A stretch of 44,301 bases of DNA, taken from the NCBI GenBank assembly GCA_016189835.1, contig JACPRU010000069.1, positions 1-44,301 of the forward strand, written 5' to 3'. Position 1 is the stretch's first letter; each line of letters begins with the position of its first letter. Origin of the DNA: Deltaproteobacteria bacterium (GTDB lineage Bacteria; Desulfobacterota; Binatia; JACPRU01). Shown here piece after piece: positions 16,459-23,828 of the stretch. Position numbers and translations under genes: made by a program. The notes under the pieces are model-generated. The model saw only the letters and a program-made list of their open reading frames with translations, ran no database searches and was not told the origin of the DNA.

Positions 16459-18042
16459 ATGAGTCGCGAACCCGAGACGATCGGCCGCTATCGGGTGCAG
16501 CGGTCACTCGGCGCCGGCGCGATGGGCGCGGTCTACCTGGCCGAGGACCCTCTGCTCAAGCGGCCCATCGCGATCAAGATCGTGCAGGCGGTCGGCGTCT
16601 CCGCCGCCCAGGCGCGCGATCGCTTCCGGCGCGAGGCGGAGATCTCCGCCCGCCTCAACCACCCCAACGTCATCACCATCTACGACGTCGGTGAAGATGC
16701 GCAGTGGGGACCGTTCCTGGCGATGGAGTACGTCGACGGAGAGAGCCTGAGCGACCGGATCCGCGGCGGCGGGCTCGACGACGCGGCCCGCCTGCGGATC
16801 CTGGCGTTCGCCCTGCAAGGCCTCGAGGCCGCTCACGCGGCGGGCATCGTCCACCGCGACGTCAAGCCGTCGAACGTGATGGTCGGCCGCGACGGGCGCG
16901 TGAAGCTGATGGACTTCGGCATCGCGCGCGGCGAGGACACCGGACTGACCGCCACGGGAGCGGTGCTCGGCACGCCCGCGTACATGGCTCCCGAACAGTT
17001 GAAGGGTGTCACGCCTTCCGCGGTGACCGACCGCTACGCGTTCGCCGTGATGGCCTTCGAGCTGTTCACCGCGCAGCGGCCGTTCCAAGCCGACACCGCC
17101 TCGGCGATGTTCTACAGCATCGTCAACAACCCGCCGCGCATTCCCGAAGACATGCCGCCGGCTCTGGCGAGTGTCTTCCGTCGTGCGTTGGCCAAGAATC
17201 CCACCGAGCGTCCGCCGACCCTGAGGGCGTTCTTCGCGGAGTTGCTGGGCGCCACGGCCCTCGATCCGAGCGCCCGATCCCGCCTCGCCGCTATGGTCGG
17301 GGTCTCCGAACCGCCGGACGGCGCGGCCCGGTCCGAGGCGCGCGTCGATGCCGAGGTCGAGCGCGCGGCGGTGGTGACGCCGGCCGAGCTGGCGCCCGGG
17401 CTGAGCGCCGGCAAGCTGCTCGGCATCGGCGGCGCGGTCGTGCTGGCCGCCGGCGCGATCGCCGCTCTGCTCCTCTGGCCGCAAGCGCGCGAACAACCCG
17501 GCGGACGCGTCGAGCTGGCGGAGGCCGCCCCGCCTCGCTCTGCGGCAGCAGTCACACCGGGCGGCGGCGCCGCCCCGACCGCGCCGCCGCCCGCACCGAC
17601 GGCCGAGACTGCGCCGACGCCGCCCCCGACGCCCGCGCCGCCGCCGACGCTCCCGCCGGCAACCGTGCCGCCCGAACCGACCCCGGAGGCCTCCCGGTCG
17701 ACGGCGCCGCCGGCGGTTGCGCGGGTCGAGCGCCCGCCGGAGCCGCCCCGCCTTGCGGCGATGCCGGCGCCGCCGCTCACTTCGCGCGAGCTCGAGGACC
17801 GGATCAGGCGCGAGCTACGACGGCGCGACTTGACCCACGTCGTCGTTCGGGTCGATGAGGAGCACCGCGTGCGTCTGAAGAACCTCTCCGATTCCGACGA
17901 AGAGCGCGCGGCGCGCAGCGCGGTGGCGGCGGCCGCGCCGGAACTGCAGGTCGTCTCCGCGGAGATCCGCCAGCCTCCCGCGCCGACCGCCGCGCCCGCC
18001 TGGGGCGTCATTCACGGCGAGGGCGCGGAGCGCAGCGACTGA
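16459..18042 (+). CDS. membrane-anchored Ser/Thr protein kinase with C-terminal extracytoplasmic domain
   Basis: A 527-residue Hanks-type kinase. The kinase domain spans about residues 7-265: glycine loop GAGAMGAVYLAE, lysine K40, HRDVKPSNVMV from 132, DFG with D152, and an activation segment with several Thr before GTPAYMAPEQ. It should be catalytically active. A membrane helix (LLGIGGAVVLAAGAIAALLLW, about 320-340) is followed by a Pro/Ala/Thr-rich linker (about 365-430). The C-terminal module RELEDRIRRELRRRDLTHVVVRV...VRLKNLSDSDEER...VVSAEI resembles a BON domain. That layout suggests sensing outside the membrane and phosphorylating targets inside. A lipoprotein gene follows after 18 bases. 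Confidence 0.93.
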   Translation: MSREPETIGRYRVQRSLGAGAMGAVYLAEDPLLKRPIAIKIVQAVGVSAAQARDRFRREAEISARLNHPNVITIYDVGEDAQWGPFLAMEYVDGESLSDRIRGGGLDDAARLRILAFALQGLEAAHAAGIVHRDVKPSNVMVGRDGRVKLMDFGIARGEDTGLTATGAVLGTPAYMAPEQLKGVTPSAVTDRYAFAVMAFELFTAQRPFQADTASAMFYSIVNNPPRIPEDMPPALASVFRRALAKNPTERPPTLRAFFAELLGATALDPSARSRLAAMVGVSEPPDGAARSEARVDAEVERAAVVTPAELAPGLSAGKLLGIGGAVVLAAGAIAALLLWPQAREQPGGRVELAEAAPPRSAAAVTPGGGAAPTAPPPAPTAETAPTPPPTPAPPPTLPPATVPPEPTPEASRSTAPPAVARVERPPEPPRLAAMPAPPLTSRELEDRIRRELRRRDLTHVVVRVDEEHRVRLKNLSDSDEERAARSAVAAAAPELQVVSAEIRQPPAPTAAPAWGVIHGEGAERSD

Positions 18043-18060
18043 ACTGAAAGGATGGACGAG

Positions 18061-18672
18061 ATGAAAACTAGCATTCGAGCCCTCTGTTTCGCCCTGTGCA
18101 TCCCCCTGCTCGGTTCGTGCGCGACCAGCGAGCAGACCCAACAGCTGCTCGGCGGCCTGACCGGCGCCGGCCTCGGCGCCGGCATCGGCGCCCTCGCCAC
18201 GGGCGGCGACACCAAGGCCGTCCTCGCCGGGGCTGCCGCGGGCGCGGTCGTCGGCTGGGGCGTCGTCAAGCTCAGTCAGTACCACGCCGAGCGGACGCGC
18301 AGCGTCGCGGAAGAAGCCAAGGCCTACGGCTATCGCGAATCGGAGGGAACGGTGGTCAAGCTGCGCAGCGCCCGCGTGCAGCCCGAGACGCTGCGGTCCG
18401 GGGAGCGCGCCACGTTCGACATGAACTACGCCGTGCTCGCCCCGCCGAGCGCCGGGCAGGTGGCCGTCACCGAGCGATGGGATCTCAGCAAGGACGGCAA
18501 GTCGCTCTCCGAGATGCCCGCCCAGCGAGTGCGACGCGAGCCCGGCGGCTGGCGTTCCAAGGCCTCGATCGACATCCCCAAGGGCGCGGAAGCCGGAACC
18601 TACGTCGTCAAGAGCCGCGTCGAAGCCGGCTCCAGCTACGACGAACGGATCTCCACCTTCCTCGTGCGTTGA
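18061..18672 (+). CDS. lipoprotein with glycine-zipper segment, unknown function
   Basis: The 203-residue protein has a lipoprotein signal ending LLGSC, then a glycine-zipper-like membrane-active stretch (GGLTGAGLGAGIGALATGG and AGAAAGAVVGWGVV). A soluble, probably immunoglobulin-like beta region follows (ATFDMNYAVLAPPSAGQVAVTERWDL, IDIPKGAEAGTYVVKSRVEAGSSYDERISTFLV). Glycine-zipper lipoproteins often sit in the outer membrane or periplasm. I chose the second ATG, which places GAAAGG 9 bases upstream; the first (18052) has no spacing. Placement 18 bases after the kinase suggests co-expression, and it may be part of the same envelope-sensing unit. Confidence 0.82.
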   Translation: MKTSIRALCFALCIPLLGSCATSEQTQQLLGGLTGAGLGAGIGALATGGDTKAVLAGAAAGAVVGWGVVKLSQYHAERTRSVAEEAKAYGYRESEGTVVKLRSARVQPETLRSGERATFDMNYAVLAPPSAGQVAVTERWDLSKDGKSLSEMPAQRVRREPGGWRSKASIDIPKGAEAGTYVVKSRVEAGSSYDERISTFLVR

Positions 18673-18712
18673 TCGACTCGGGGCCGCGAATTTTCCGCTT
18701 CCGCACGCAGTC

Positions 18713-19531
18713 GTGAAGGGCGATGGGTCACTGCTAGCCCCGCCGAGCGAGCCCGACCGTTCTCCGGCAGCGCCGGGGCGGCGCCGCGCCCGCGCCGTCG
18801 CGCCGACTCACGGCGGCGGCCGCACCGCTCGGCGCCGACGGGCGTCGCGCGCCACGGTCTGTCTCGCCGCGCTGTGGCTCTGCGGCGGTTGCGCGCCGCG
18901 CGCCGCGCGCGGCGACGACGCCGCGCACGAGCGCGAGCGGGCGGCGGCGACCGCGCGGCGCATCGAGCTCGAGTGGCCGCTGGCGGGGTCGGGGCCGATC
19001 ACCAACTACATCCAATCGCTCGGCGCCGCGCTCGGCCGGGCGAGCGGCGGTACCGAGCGGCGCTGGCGCTTCACGGTCGTGCGCGACCTCTCGACGAACG
19101 CCTTTGCGGTCGGCGACGGACGGATCTACGTGACCGAGGGGGTGGTCACGGCCTGCCAGAACGAGGCCGAGGTGGCGGCCATTCTCGCCCACGAGATGGG
19201 CCACGAGATCGCCGGGCACCTGCGGCCGGACGCGAGCCGGGCGGCGGCGAGCGCGAGCTTCGGCTCGGTGATGCTGCCGCTCGAGCCGGCCAAGGAGAAG
19301 GAAGCCGATCGCCTCTCCCTCTCGCTGCTCGAGCGCGCGGGGTACGACCCGCGGGCGGCGCTGTCGATCGCCTCGCGACTGGCGAGTGGCGACGACCGCG
19401 GCGCGCACCACTTCGGCGACGCGGAGCGCGTGGCGCAGCTCCGCGACCTGCTCGCCGCGGCGCCACGCGGCGGAAAGCTCGACGGCGAAGAGTTCCGCCG
19501 CCTCAAGGCCTCGGCGGCCCCGAGCCGTTGA
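18713..19531 (+). CDS. M48-family zinc metalloprotease, putative lipoprotein
   Basis: This compact 272-residue M48 peptidase has the zinc motif HEMGH at 160-164, the third zinc ligand in KEKEADRLSL (E197), and the family segment FAVGDGRIYVTEGVV. Relatives such as LoiP, YcaL and BepA degrade misfolded envelope proteins. A hydrophobic segment VCLAALWLCGGC makes Cys60 a plausible lipidation site, preceded by an odd 50-residue Arg-rich leader with RRRRAS. The only in-frame start I see is the GTG used here, so either the leader is genuine (Tat-like) or the true start is non-standard. Its last 29 bases overlap the convergent HAD gene. Confidence 0.85.
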   Translation: MKGDGSLLAPPSEPDRSPAAPGRRRARAVAPTHGGGRTARRRRASRATVCLAALWLCGGCAPRAARGDDAAHERERAAATARRIELEWPLAGSGPITNYIQSLGAALGRASGGTERRWRFTVVRDLSTNAFAVGDGRIYVTEGVVTACQNEAEVAAILAHEMGHEIAGHLRPDASRAAASASFGSVMLPLEPAKEKEADRLSLSLLERAGYDPRAALSIASRLASGDDRGAHHFGDAERVAQLRDLLAAAPRGGKLDGEEFRRLKASAAPSR

Positions 19532-20207
19532 GCGTTCGGGCGGCGGGCTCGACGCCGCGCACCACCCGCTCGAGGTCCGCGGCGTCGCTCGCCAGGAAGT
19601 CCGGGCCGGCGGCCTCCAGGCCCTCCGGGTCGAGGCCCCAGCGCACGCCGCACACCGCGATGCCGGCCGCCCGGGCCGTCTCCACGTCGACCCGGGAGTC
19701 GCCGACCATCAGCGACGCGGCACGCTCGGCGCCGCCGACCTCGCGCAGATACTCGACCCCCCGAGGGTGCGGCTTGCGCTCGGCGAACGTATCGCCGCCC
19801 ACGATCGCGATCATCCGGCGCGACAGCCCGAGGCCGTCGAGGATCCGGCGCGACAAGGCCTGCGGCTTGTTCGTGAGCACCGCGAAGCGCACGCCGAGCG
19901 CCGCCAGCGCGTCGAGCGCCTCGACCATTCCCGCATAGGCGCGGGTATGATCGAGACAGTGTGAGCCGTAGTGTTCCAGCAAGCGGCGCAGCCCCTCGTC
20001 GTGCAGCTCCCGCCGCTCCGCGCCGAGCGCCCGCTCGACCAGCGCCGGCGCTCCGTGACCGACCAGACGCTCGATCTCGCGCGCCGCGAGCGCTCGCAGC
20101 CCGAAGCTCTCGCGCACGTGGTTCGTGCCGGCCACCAGGTCGCGGCGCGTGTCGAGCAGCGTGCCGTCGAGGTCGAGGAGCACGAGACCGAAGCGTGGCC
20201 CGCTCAT
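19503..20207 (-). CDS. HAD-superfamily phosphatase, phosphoglycolate phosphatase-like
   Basis: The 234-residue protein has all HAD motifs: DLDGTLLDT with the nucleophile Asp, VLTNKPQALSRRIL (motif II and Lys), and GDSRVDVETARAAG (motif IV acids). The helical cap between motifs I and II has the size and sequence style of Gph/PhnX-like enzymes (GHGAPALVERAL). It probably dephosphorylates 2-phosphoglycolate or a similar small phosphate ester. Its 3' end overlaps the convergent M48 gene by 29 bases, so both transcripts must run through each other's end. An IscA-type gene lies 52 bases upstream on the same strand. Confidence 0.9.
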   Translation of the reverse strand: MSGPRFGLVLLDLDGTLLDTRRDLVAGTNHVRESFGLRALAAREIERLVGHGAPALVERALGAERRELHDEGLRRLLEHYGSHCLDHTRAYAGMVEALDALAALGVRFAVLTNKPQALSRRILDGLGLSRRMIAIVGGDTFAERKPHPRGVEYLREVGGAERAASLMVGDSRVDVETARAAGIAVCGVRWGLDPEGLEAAGPDFLASDAADLERVVRGVEPAARTLNGSGPPRP

Positions 20208-20259
20208 CGGCGCGCCGGGGACACCCCGTCCCGCTACGTTCGCGGCCGCCGGGGCTGCT

Positions 20260-20634
20260 TCAAACCGAGAACGACTCCCCGCAACCGCAGGTGCGGGCCG
20301 CCCTCGGGTTCACGAACTTGAAGCCTTCCTTGTGCAGGCCGACGACGTAGTCGATGGTCACCCCCTCCAGGTAGGGGGCGCTCTGCCGATCGACGTAGAG
20401 GCGCAGCCCGTTCCGCTCGATCACGGCGTCGCCCGGACGCGCCTCGCTCTCGAAGCTCATCGCGTACGACATCCCGGAGCATCCGCCGCTGTTGACGGCG
20501 ATGCGCACGCCGTAGCCGGCGCCCAGCCCCTCGTGCTCCATCACCTTGCGAAAGCGGTCGACGGCGACGTCGGTGAGCTCGACTCGCGGCTCCCCGCTCT
20601 GCGGTGCCGGCACGTGGGCATGCGGCTCGTCCAT
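20260..20634 (-). CDS. A-type iron-sulfur cluster carrier (IscA/ErpA/SufA family)
   Basis: The 124-residue protein has the three invariant cysteines of A-type carriers: one in NSGGCSGMSYAM and two in the C-terminal CGCGESFSV. It also carries LTDVAVDRFRKVM and SAPYLEGVTIDYV. These proteins receive clusters from the scaffold and pass them to apo-enzymes. The N-terminal 15 residues (MDEPHAHVPAPQSGE) are a short extension beyond the usual start. GGGAGAAGAG lies before the ATG. It stands apart from any isc or suf operon here and is divergent from ctaA; the Fe-S reductase, the possible Fe-S Rsm22 protein and the Rrf2 regulator in this window are conceivable clients. Confidence 0.93.
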   Translation of the reverse strand: MDEPHAHVPAPQSGEPRVELTDVAVDRFRKVMEHEGLGAGYGVRIAVNSGGCSGMSYAMSFESEARPGDAVIERNGLRLYVDRQSAPYLEGVTIDYVVGLHKEGFKFVNPRAARTCGCGESFSV

Positions 20635-20766
20635 GATCTCTTCTCCCGAACACGTTGGTAACAACCGCGGATACCCCTGTCAAACGAAGCGCGCGGAAGC
20701 GACATTGAAAGCGGGGCCGGCGGGTGGTAGTTCGGCCCCGATTCGCTGGCGCGCGGGAATGATCCG

Positions 20767-21771
20767 GTGGTGACGACTCGCCTTCCCGAAGAGTCCGCTC
20801 GGCTGCGGGAACGCACGGCTGCCCTCGGCGCGGGCCTCGGCCGTGCGCGTCATCGCTTCTCGCTGTTCACCGCGGCGGCGACCTTCGTGCTGATCTTCGT
20901 CGGCGGCCTGGTCACCAGCACGGGCTCCAGCCTGTCGGTTCCCGATTGGCCGCTGTCCTACGGGCAGTTCTTCCCCCCCCTGGTGGGCGGCGTTCTCTAC
21001 GAGCACGGACACCGCATGGTGGCGGGCGCCGTCGCCCTGCTCACGCTCGCCCTCGCCGTCTGGACGTGCCGCGAGGAGCCCCGAGCGTGGGCGCGCCGAC
21101 TGGCGGTCATCGCGCTCGCGGCCGTCGTGCTGCAGGCGATCCTCGGCGGCGTCACGGTGCTGCTGCGGCTGCCGACGGCCGTCTCGGTCGCGCACGCGGC
21201 ACTGGCACAGGCGTTCTTCTGCCTGGTCGTCACGCTGGCCCTGGTCACCGGACCGGACTGGGTGTCGGGGACGCCGCTCGCCCAACGCGATGCGGTGCTG
21301 CAGGCGTCGAGCGTCGCCACCACCGCGAGCGTCTACGTTCAGCTGCTGGTCGGGGCGGTGACGCGACACACCGGGGCGGGCCTCGCCATTCCCGATTTTC
21401 CTCTCGCCTACGGACGTCTCGTGCCCGATCTCGCGTCGTTTCCGGTCGCCATCCACTTCGCTCACCGGGTCGGCGCCCTGGTCGTCTCGGCGCTGGTTCT
21501 GGCCACCGCGACGCGCGTGCTCGCCGCGCGTCGTCGCGATCCGCGCTTGACGCGCCCGGCGTTGCTGCTGCTCGCGCTCGTCGTCCTGCAGCTCTCGCTG
21601 GGAGCCTCGGTCGTGTGGACGCGCAAGGCCGCGCTGCCGACCACTGCCCACGTCGCGATCGGCGCAGCCATCCTCGCCACCACTCTGGTGATCGCGTTGC
21701 GCAGCCTCCGCGACGGCGCAGCCTCGGGCGCATGGCTGGCGCATCCCTCGGCCCAAGGCGCCTCCGCGTGA
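20767..21771 (+). CDS. ctaA: heme A synthase (COX15/CtaA)
   Basis: This 334-residue, eight-helix membrane protein shows the duplicated four-helix design of CtaA, with the heme-ligand histidines in place: H80 and H82 in YEHGHRM, H143 in SVAHAAL, H230 and H233 in HFAHRVGA, and H295 in TTAHVAI. The paired signatures VTSTGSSLSVPDWPLSYG and VTRHTGAGLAIPDFPLAYG mark the two halves. It oxidises heme O to heme A for aa3-type oxidases. Two adjacent GTG codons can serve as start. It is the first gene of a tightly coupled oxidase-maturation operon; its TGA overlaps the next start as GTGA. Confidence 0.95.
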   Translation: MVTTRLPEESARLRERTAALGAGLGRARHRFSLFTAAATFVLIFVGGLVTSTGSSLSVPDWPLSYGQFFPPLVGGVLYEHGHRMVAGAVALLTLALAVWTCREEPRAWARRLAVIALAAVVLQAILGGVTVLLRLPTAVSVAHAALAQAFFCLVVTLALVTGPDWVSGTPLAQRDAVLQASSVATTASVYVQLLVGAVTRHTGAGLAIPDFPLAYGRLVPDLASFPVAIHFAHRVGALVVSALVLATATRVLAARRRDPRLTRPALLLLALVVLQLSLGASVVWTRKAALPTTAHVAIGAAILATTLVIALRSLRDGAASGAWLAHPSAQGASA

Positions 21772-22673
21772 TCCGCGCCGAGCCCACCCCGCTGGTCGCC
21801 GTGCGGGTCGGAGGCGGCCGCCGCCTGCTCGCCTACCTCGATCTCGCCAAGCCGCGCGTGGTTTCGATGATCCTGGTGACCACGCTGGTCGGCTTCCATC
21901 TCGCTTCGCGCGGTGCGATGGACTACTGGCTGTTGCTGCACACGCTGGCGAGTACGGCGATCGCGGCGGCCGGGACGCTGGCCCTCAACCAGTATCTCGA
22001 GCGTGATCTCGACGCCGTGATGCTGCGCACGCGGTGGCGGCCGCTGCCGTCGGGAAGGGTCGCCCCGGGCGAGGCGCTGCTGCTCGGTAACCTGCTGGCG
22101 GCGGTCGGGATCGCCTACCAGACGCTGGCGGCGGGGGCGTTGCCCGCGCTGGTGACCGCGGCGACGACCGCGTCCTACCTGTTCCTGTATACGCCGATGA
22201 AGCGACGCACGCCGCTGTGCAGCCTGGTCGGAGCCGTTTCCGGGGGCCTGCCTCCGGTCACCGGTTGGGCCGCGGCCAGCGGCGGCCTCGGCGTCGGCGC
22301 GTGGGTGCTGTTCTCCATCCTGTTTCTCTGGCAAATCCCCCATTCGCTGGCGATCGCGCACCTGTACCGCGACGACTATGCCCGGGCCGGGATCCGCTTG
22401 TTGCCCGTGATCGAGCCCGACGGCGGTTCGACCGCGCGGCAGATCGTCATCAACAGCCTGGCGCTGCTGAGCGTCGCGCTGCTCCCCACGATCGTTCGCG
22501 TGAGCGGTGCGCTGTATTTCTTCACCGCGTTGGCGCTCGGCTTGATGCTGCTCGGATGCTCGCTCCGTCTCGCCCGCACGCGCGATCTCGCCGATGCTCG
22601 GCGGCTGCTCTTCGCGTCGCTCGTCTACCTCCCGACGCTGCTCGCCGTGATGGCGATCGACAAGCTCGGCTGA
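21768..22673 (+). CDS. ctaB: protoheme IX farnesyltransferase (heme O synthase)
   Basis: A 301-residue UbiA-family prenyltransferase with the two Asp-rich motifs: NQYLERDLDAVMLRTRWRPLP, and YRDDYARAGIRLLPVI after FLWQIPHSLAIAHL. It has about eight or nine membrane helices. It adds a farnesyl group to heme B, giving the heme O used by CtaA next door. The GTG chosen overlaps the ctaA stop by four bases. An in-frame ATG at 21732 would add 12 residues inside ctaA and cannot be excluded. Its own TGA overlaps a tiny ORF's ATG (TGATG). Confidence 0.95.
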   Translation: MIRAEPTPLVAVRVGGGRRLLAYLDLAKPRVVSMILVTTLVGFHLASRGAMDYWLLLHTLASTAIAAAGTLALNQYLERDLDAVMLRTRWRPLPSGRVAPGEALLLGNLLAAVGIAYQTLAAGALPALVTAATTASYLFLYTPMKRRTPLCSLVGAVSGGLPPVTGWAAASGGLGVGAWVLFSILFLWQIPHSLAIAHLYRDDYARAGIRLLPVIEPDGGSTARQIVINSLALLSVALLPTIVRVSGALYFFTALALGLMLLGCSLRLARTRDLADARRLLFASLVYLPTLLAVMAIDKLG

Positions 22674-22735
22674 TGCGGCCGCCGCGCGCCGCACGCCGCC
22701 CCTTCCCCGCCCCCGCGGATCCGGGTGCGCGATGA
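22673..22735 (+). CDS. 20-codon bridging ORF between ctaB and sco
   Basis: A 20-residue reading frame (MRPPRAARRPFPAPADPGAR) starts on the last base of the ctaB stop (TGATG) and ends with a TGA that overlaps the sco ATG (ATGA). No ribosome site precedes the sco start. The frame may therefore exist to carry terminating ribosomes on to sco rather than to make a functional peptide. A chance occurrence is also possible because such short open frames are common in GC-rich DNA. Confidence 0.35.
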   Translation: MRPPRAARRPFPAPADPGAR

Positions 22736-23400
22736 GCGCCCTGCGTCGAGCCGCCGCCCGCGAGCGGCTGTCGTGGGGTCTGCTGGCGATCGCGCTGCTG
22801 CTGCCCGCCGGCGCGCTGATCGGCAAGGCCGCGCGCGACGGCGCTCTCGGCGGGCTCGCGGCGCACGGCGGCGGCCTGTCCGACTACGGAACGCTCCCCG
22901 ACTTCGCCCTCACCGAGCGCAGCGGCCGCACGCTGCGCCGCGCCGATCTGGCCGGCGCCCCGTGGATCGCCGACTTCGTCTACACGCACTGCGAGGGAGC
23001 CTGCCCGGCGCTGTCCGCCAGGATGGCGCGGCTCCACCGCCGGCTCGCCGACCGCGTGCGCCTGGTGTCGTTCAGCGTCGATCCCGGGCGCGACACGCCG
23101 GTGGCGCTGTCCGCCTACGCCGACCGCCTCGGTGCCTCCGCCGGCGGCTGGCTGTTCGTCACCGGCGACCGGGACGCCATGCGCCGCTTGATCGCCGCGG
23201 GATTCCGCCTGGCGGTGGTCGACGCTCCCGCCGGCGGCCCCGAGGGTGCCGCCGCCATCACGCACAGCGAGAAGGTCGTGCTGGTCGACGCGGAACTGCG
23301 CATCCGCCGCTACTACGACGGCGGCGCCGACCCGTGGATCGACGAGGCGGTCCGCGACCTCGAGAGCCTGGGCGTGGCGATCCCGCCGGACTCGGGATGA
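22732..23400 (+). CDS. SCO1/SenC-type copper chaperone
   Basis: The 222-residue protein has an N-terminal membrane anchor (LSWGLLAIALLLPAGALIG) and a thioredoxin-fold domain. The copper-site cysteines C87 and C91 are in THCEGACPAL, and the copper-ligand His178 is in AITHSEKVVLVD. FVYTHCEGACP and FSVDPGRDTPVALSAYADRL are family signatures. It delivers copper or performs thiol reduction for the CuA centre of cytochrome c oxidase on the outer face of the membrane. It starts within the bridging ORF's stop and ends with an ATGA overlap to the DUF420 gene. No ribosome site is seen, so translation probably depends on coupling. Confidence 0.93.
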   Translation: MSALRRAAARERLSWGLLAIALLLPAGALIGKAARDGALGGLAAHGGGLSDYGTLPDFALTERSGRTLRRADLAGAPWIADFVYTHCEGACPALSARMARLHRRLADRVRLVSFSVDPGRDTPVALSAYADRLGASAGGWLFVTGDRDAMRRLIAAGFRLAVVDAPAGGPEGAAAITHSEKVVLVDAELRIRRYYDGGADPWIDEAVRDLESLGVAIPPDSG

Positions 23401-23828
23401 GCACCGCCGACCTTCCCGCGCTCAATGCTGCGCTGAACGCGCTCTCGGCGCTGCTGCTCGGCACGGGCTTCGTGTTCATCCGCCGGGGCCGAATCGGGCG
23501 TCATCGCGCGTGCATGGTCGCGGCGTTCGCGGTGTCCACGGTGTTTCTCGGCTCGTACCTGATCTACCACCTGCACCACGGATCGACTCCCTTTCCCGGA
23601 CGGGGATGGATCCGTCCCGCGTATTTCACGCTGCTGCTCACGCACGTCCTGCTCGCCGCCGGCGTCGTGCCGCTCGCCCTGCTCACGCTCTACCGGGCGG
23701 CACGCGGCGACTTCGAGCGCCACCGCCGGATCGCCGCGATCACCTTCCCGCTGTGGATGTACGTATCGGTGAGCGGCGTCGCCGTGTACTGGATCCTCTA
23801 CCAGCTGTACGAGCCGGTCGCGCGATGA
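23397..23828 (+). CDS. DUF420 membrane protein
   Basis: This 143-residue protein has four predicted helices: ALNALSALLLGTGFVFI, ACMVAAFAVSTVFLGSYLIYH, AYFTLLLTHVLLAAGVVPLALL and ITFPLWMYVSVSGVAVYWILYQ. Histidines in LIYHLHHGS, LLLTHVLL and ERHRRIAA are as expected for DUF420, the family that includes B. subtilis YozB and staphylococcal CtaM. CtaM is needed for aa3 oxidase function. The position after sco in a heme A operon supports the same role here. Both ends overlap neighbours as ATGA. Confidence 0.9.
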   Translation: MSTADLPALNAALNALSALLLGTGFVFIRRGRIGRHRACMVAAFAVSTVFLGSYLIYHLHHGSTPFPGRGWIRPAYFTLLLTHVLLAAGVVPLALLTLYRAARGDFERHRRIAAITFPLWMYVSVSGVAVYWILYQLYEPVAR

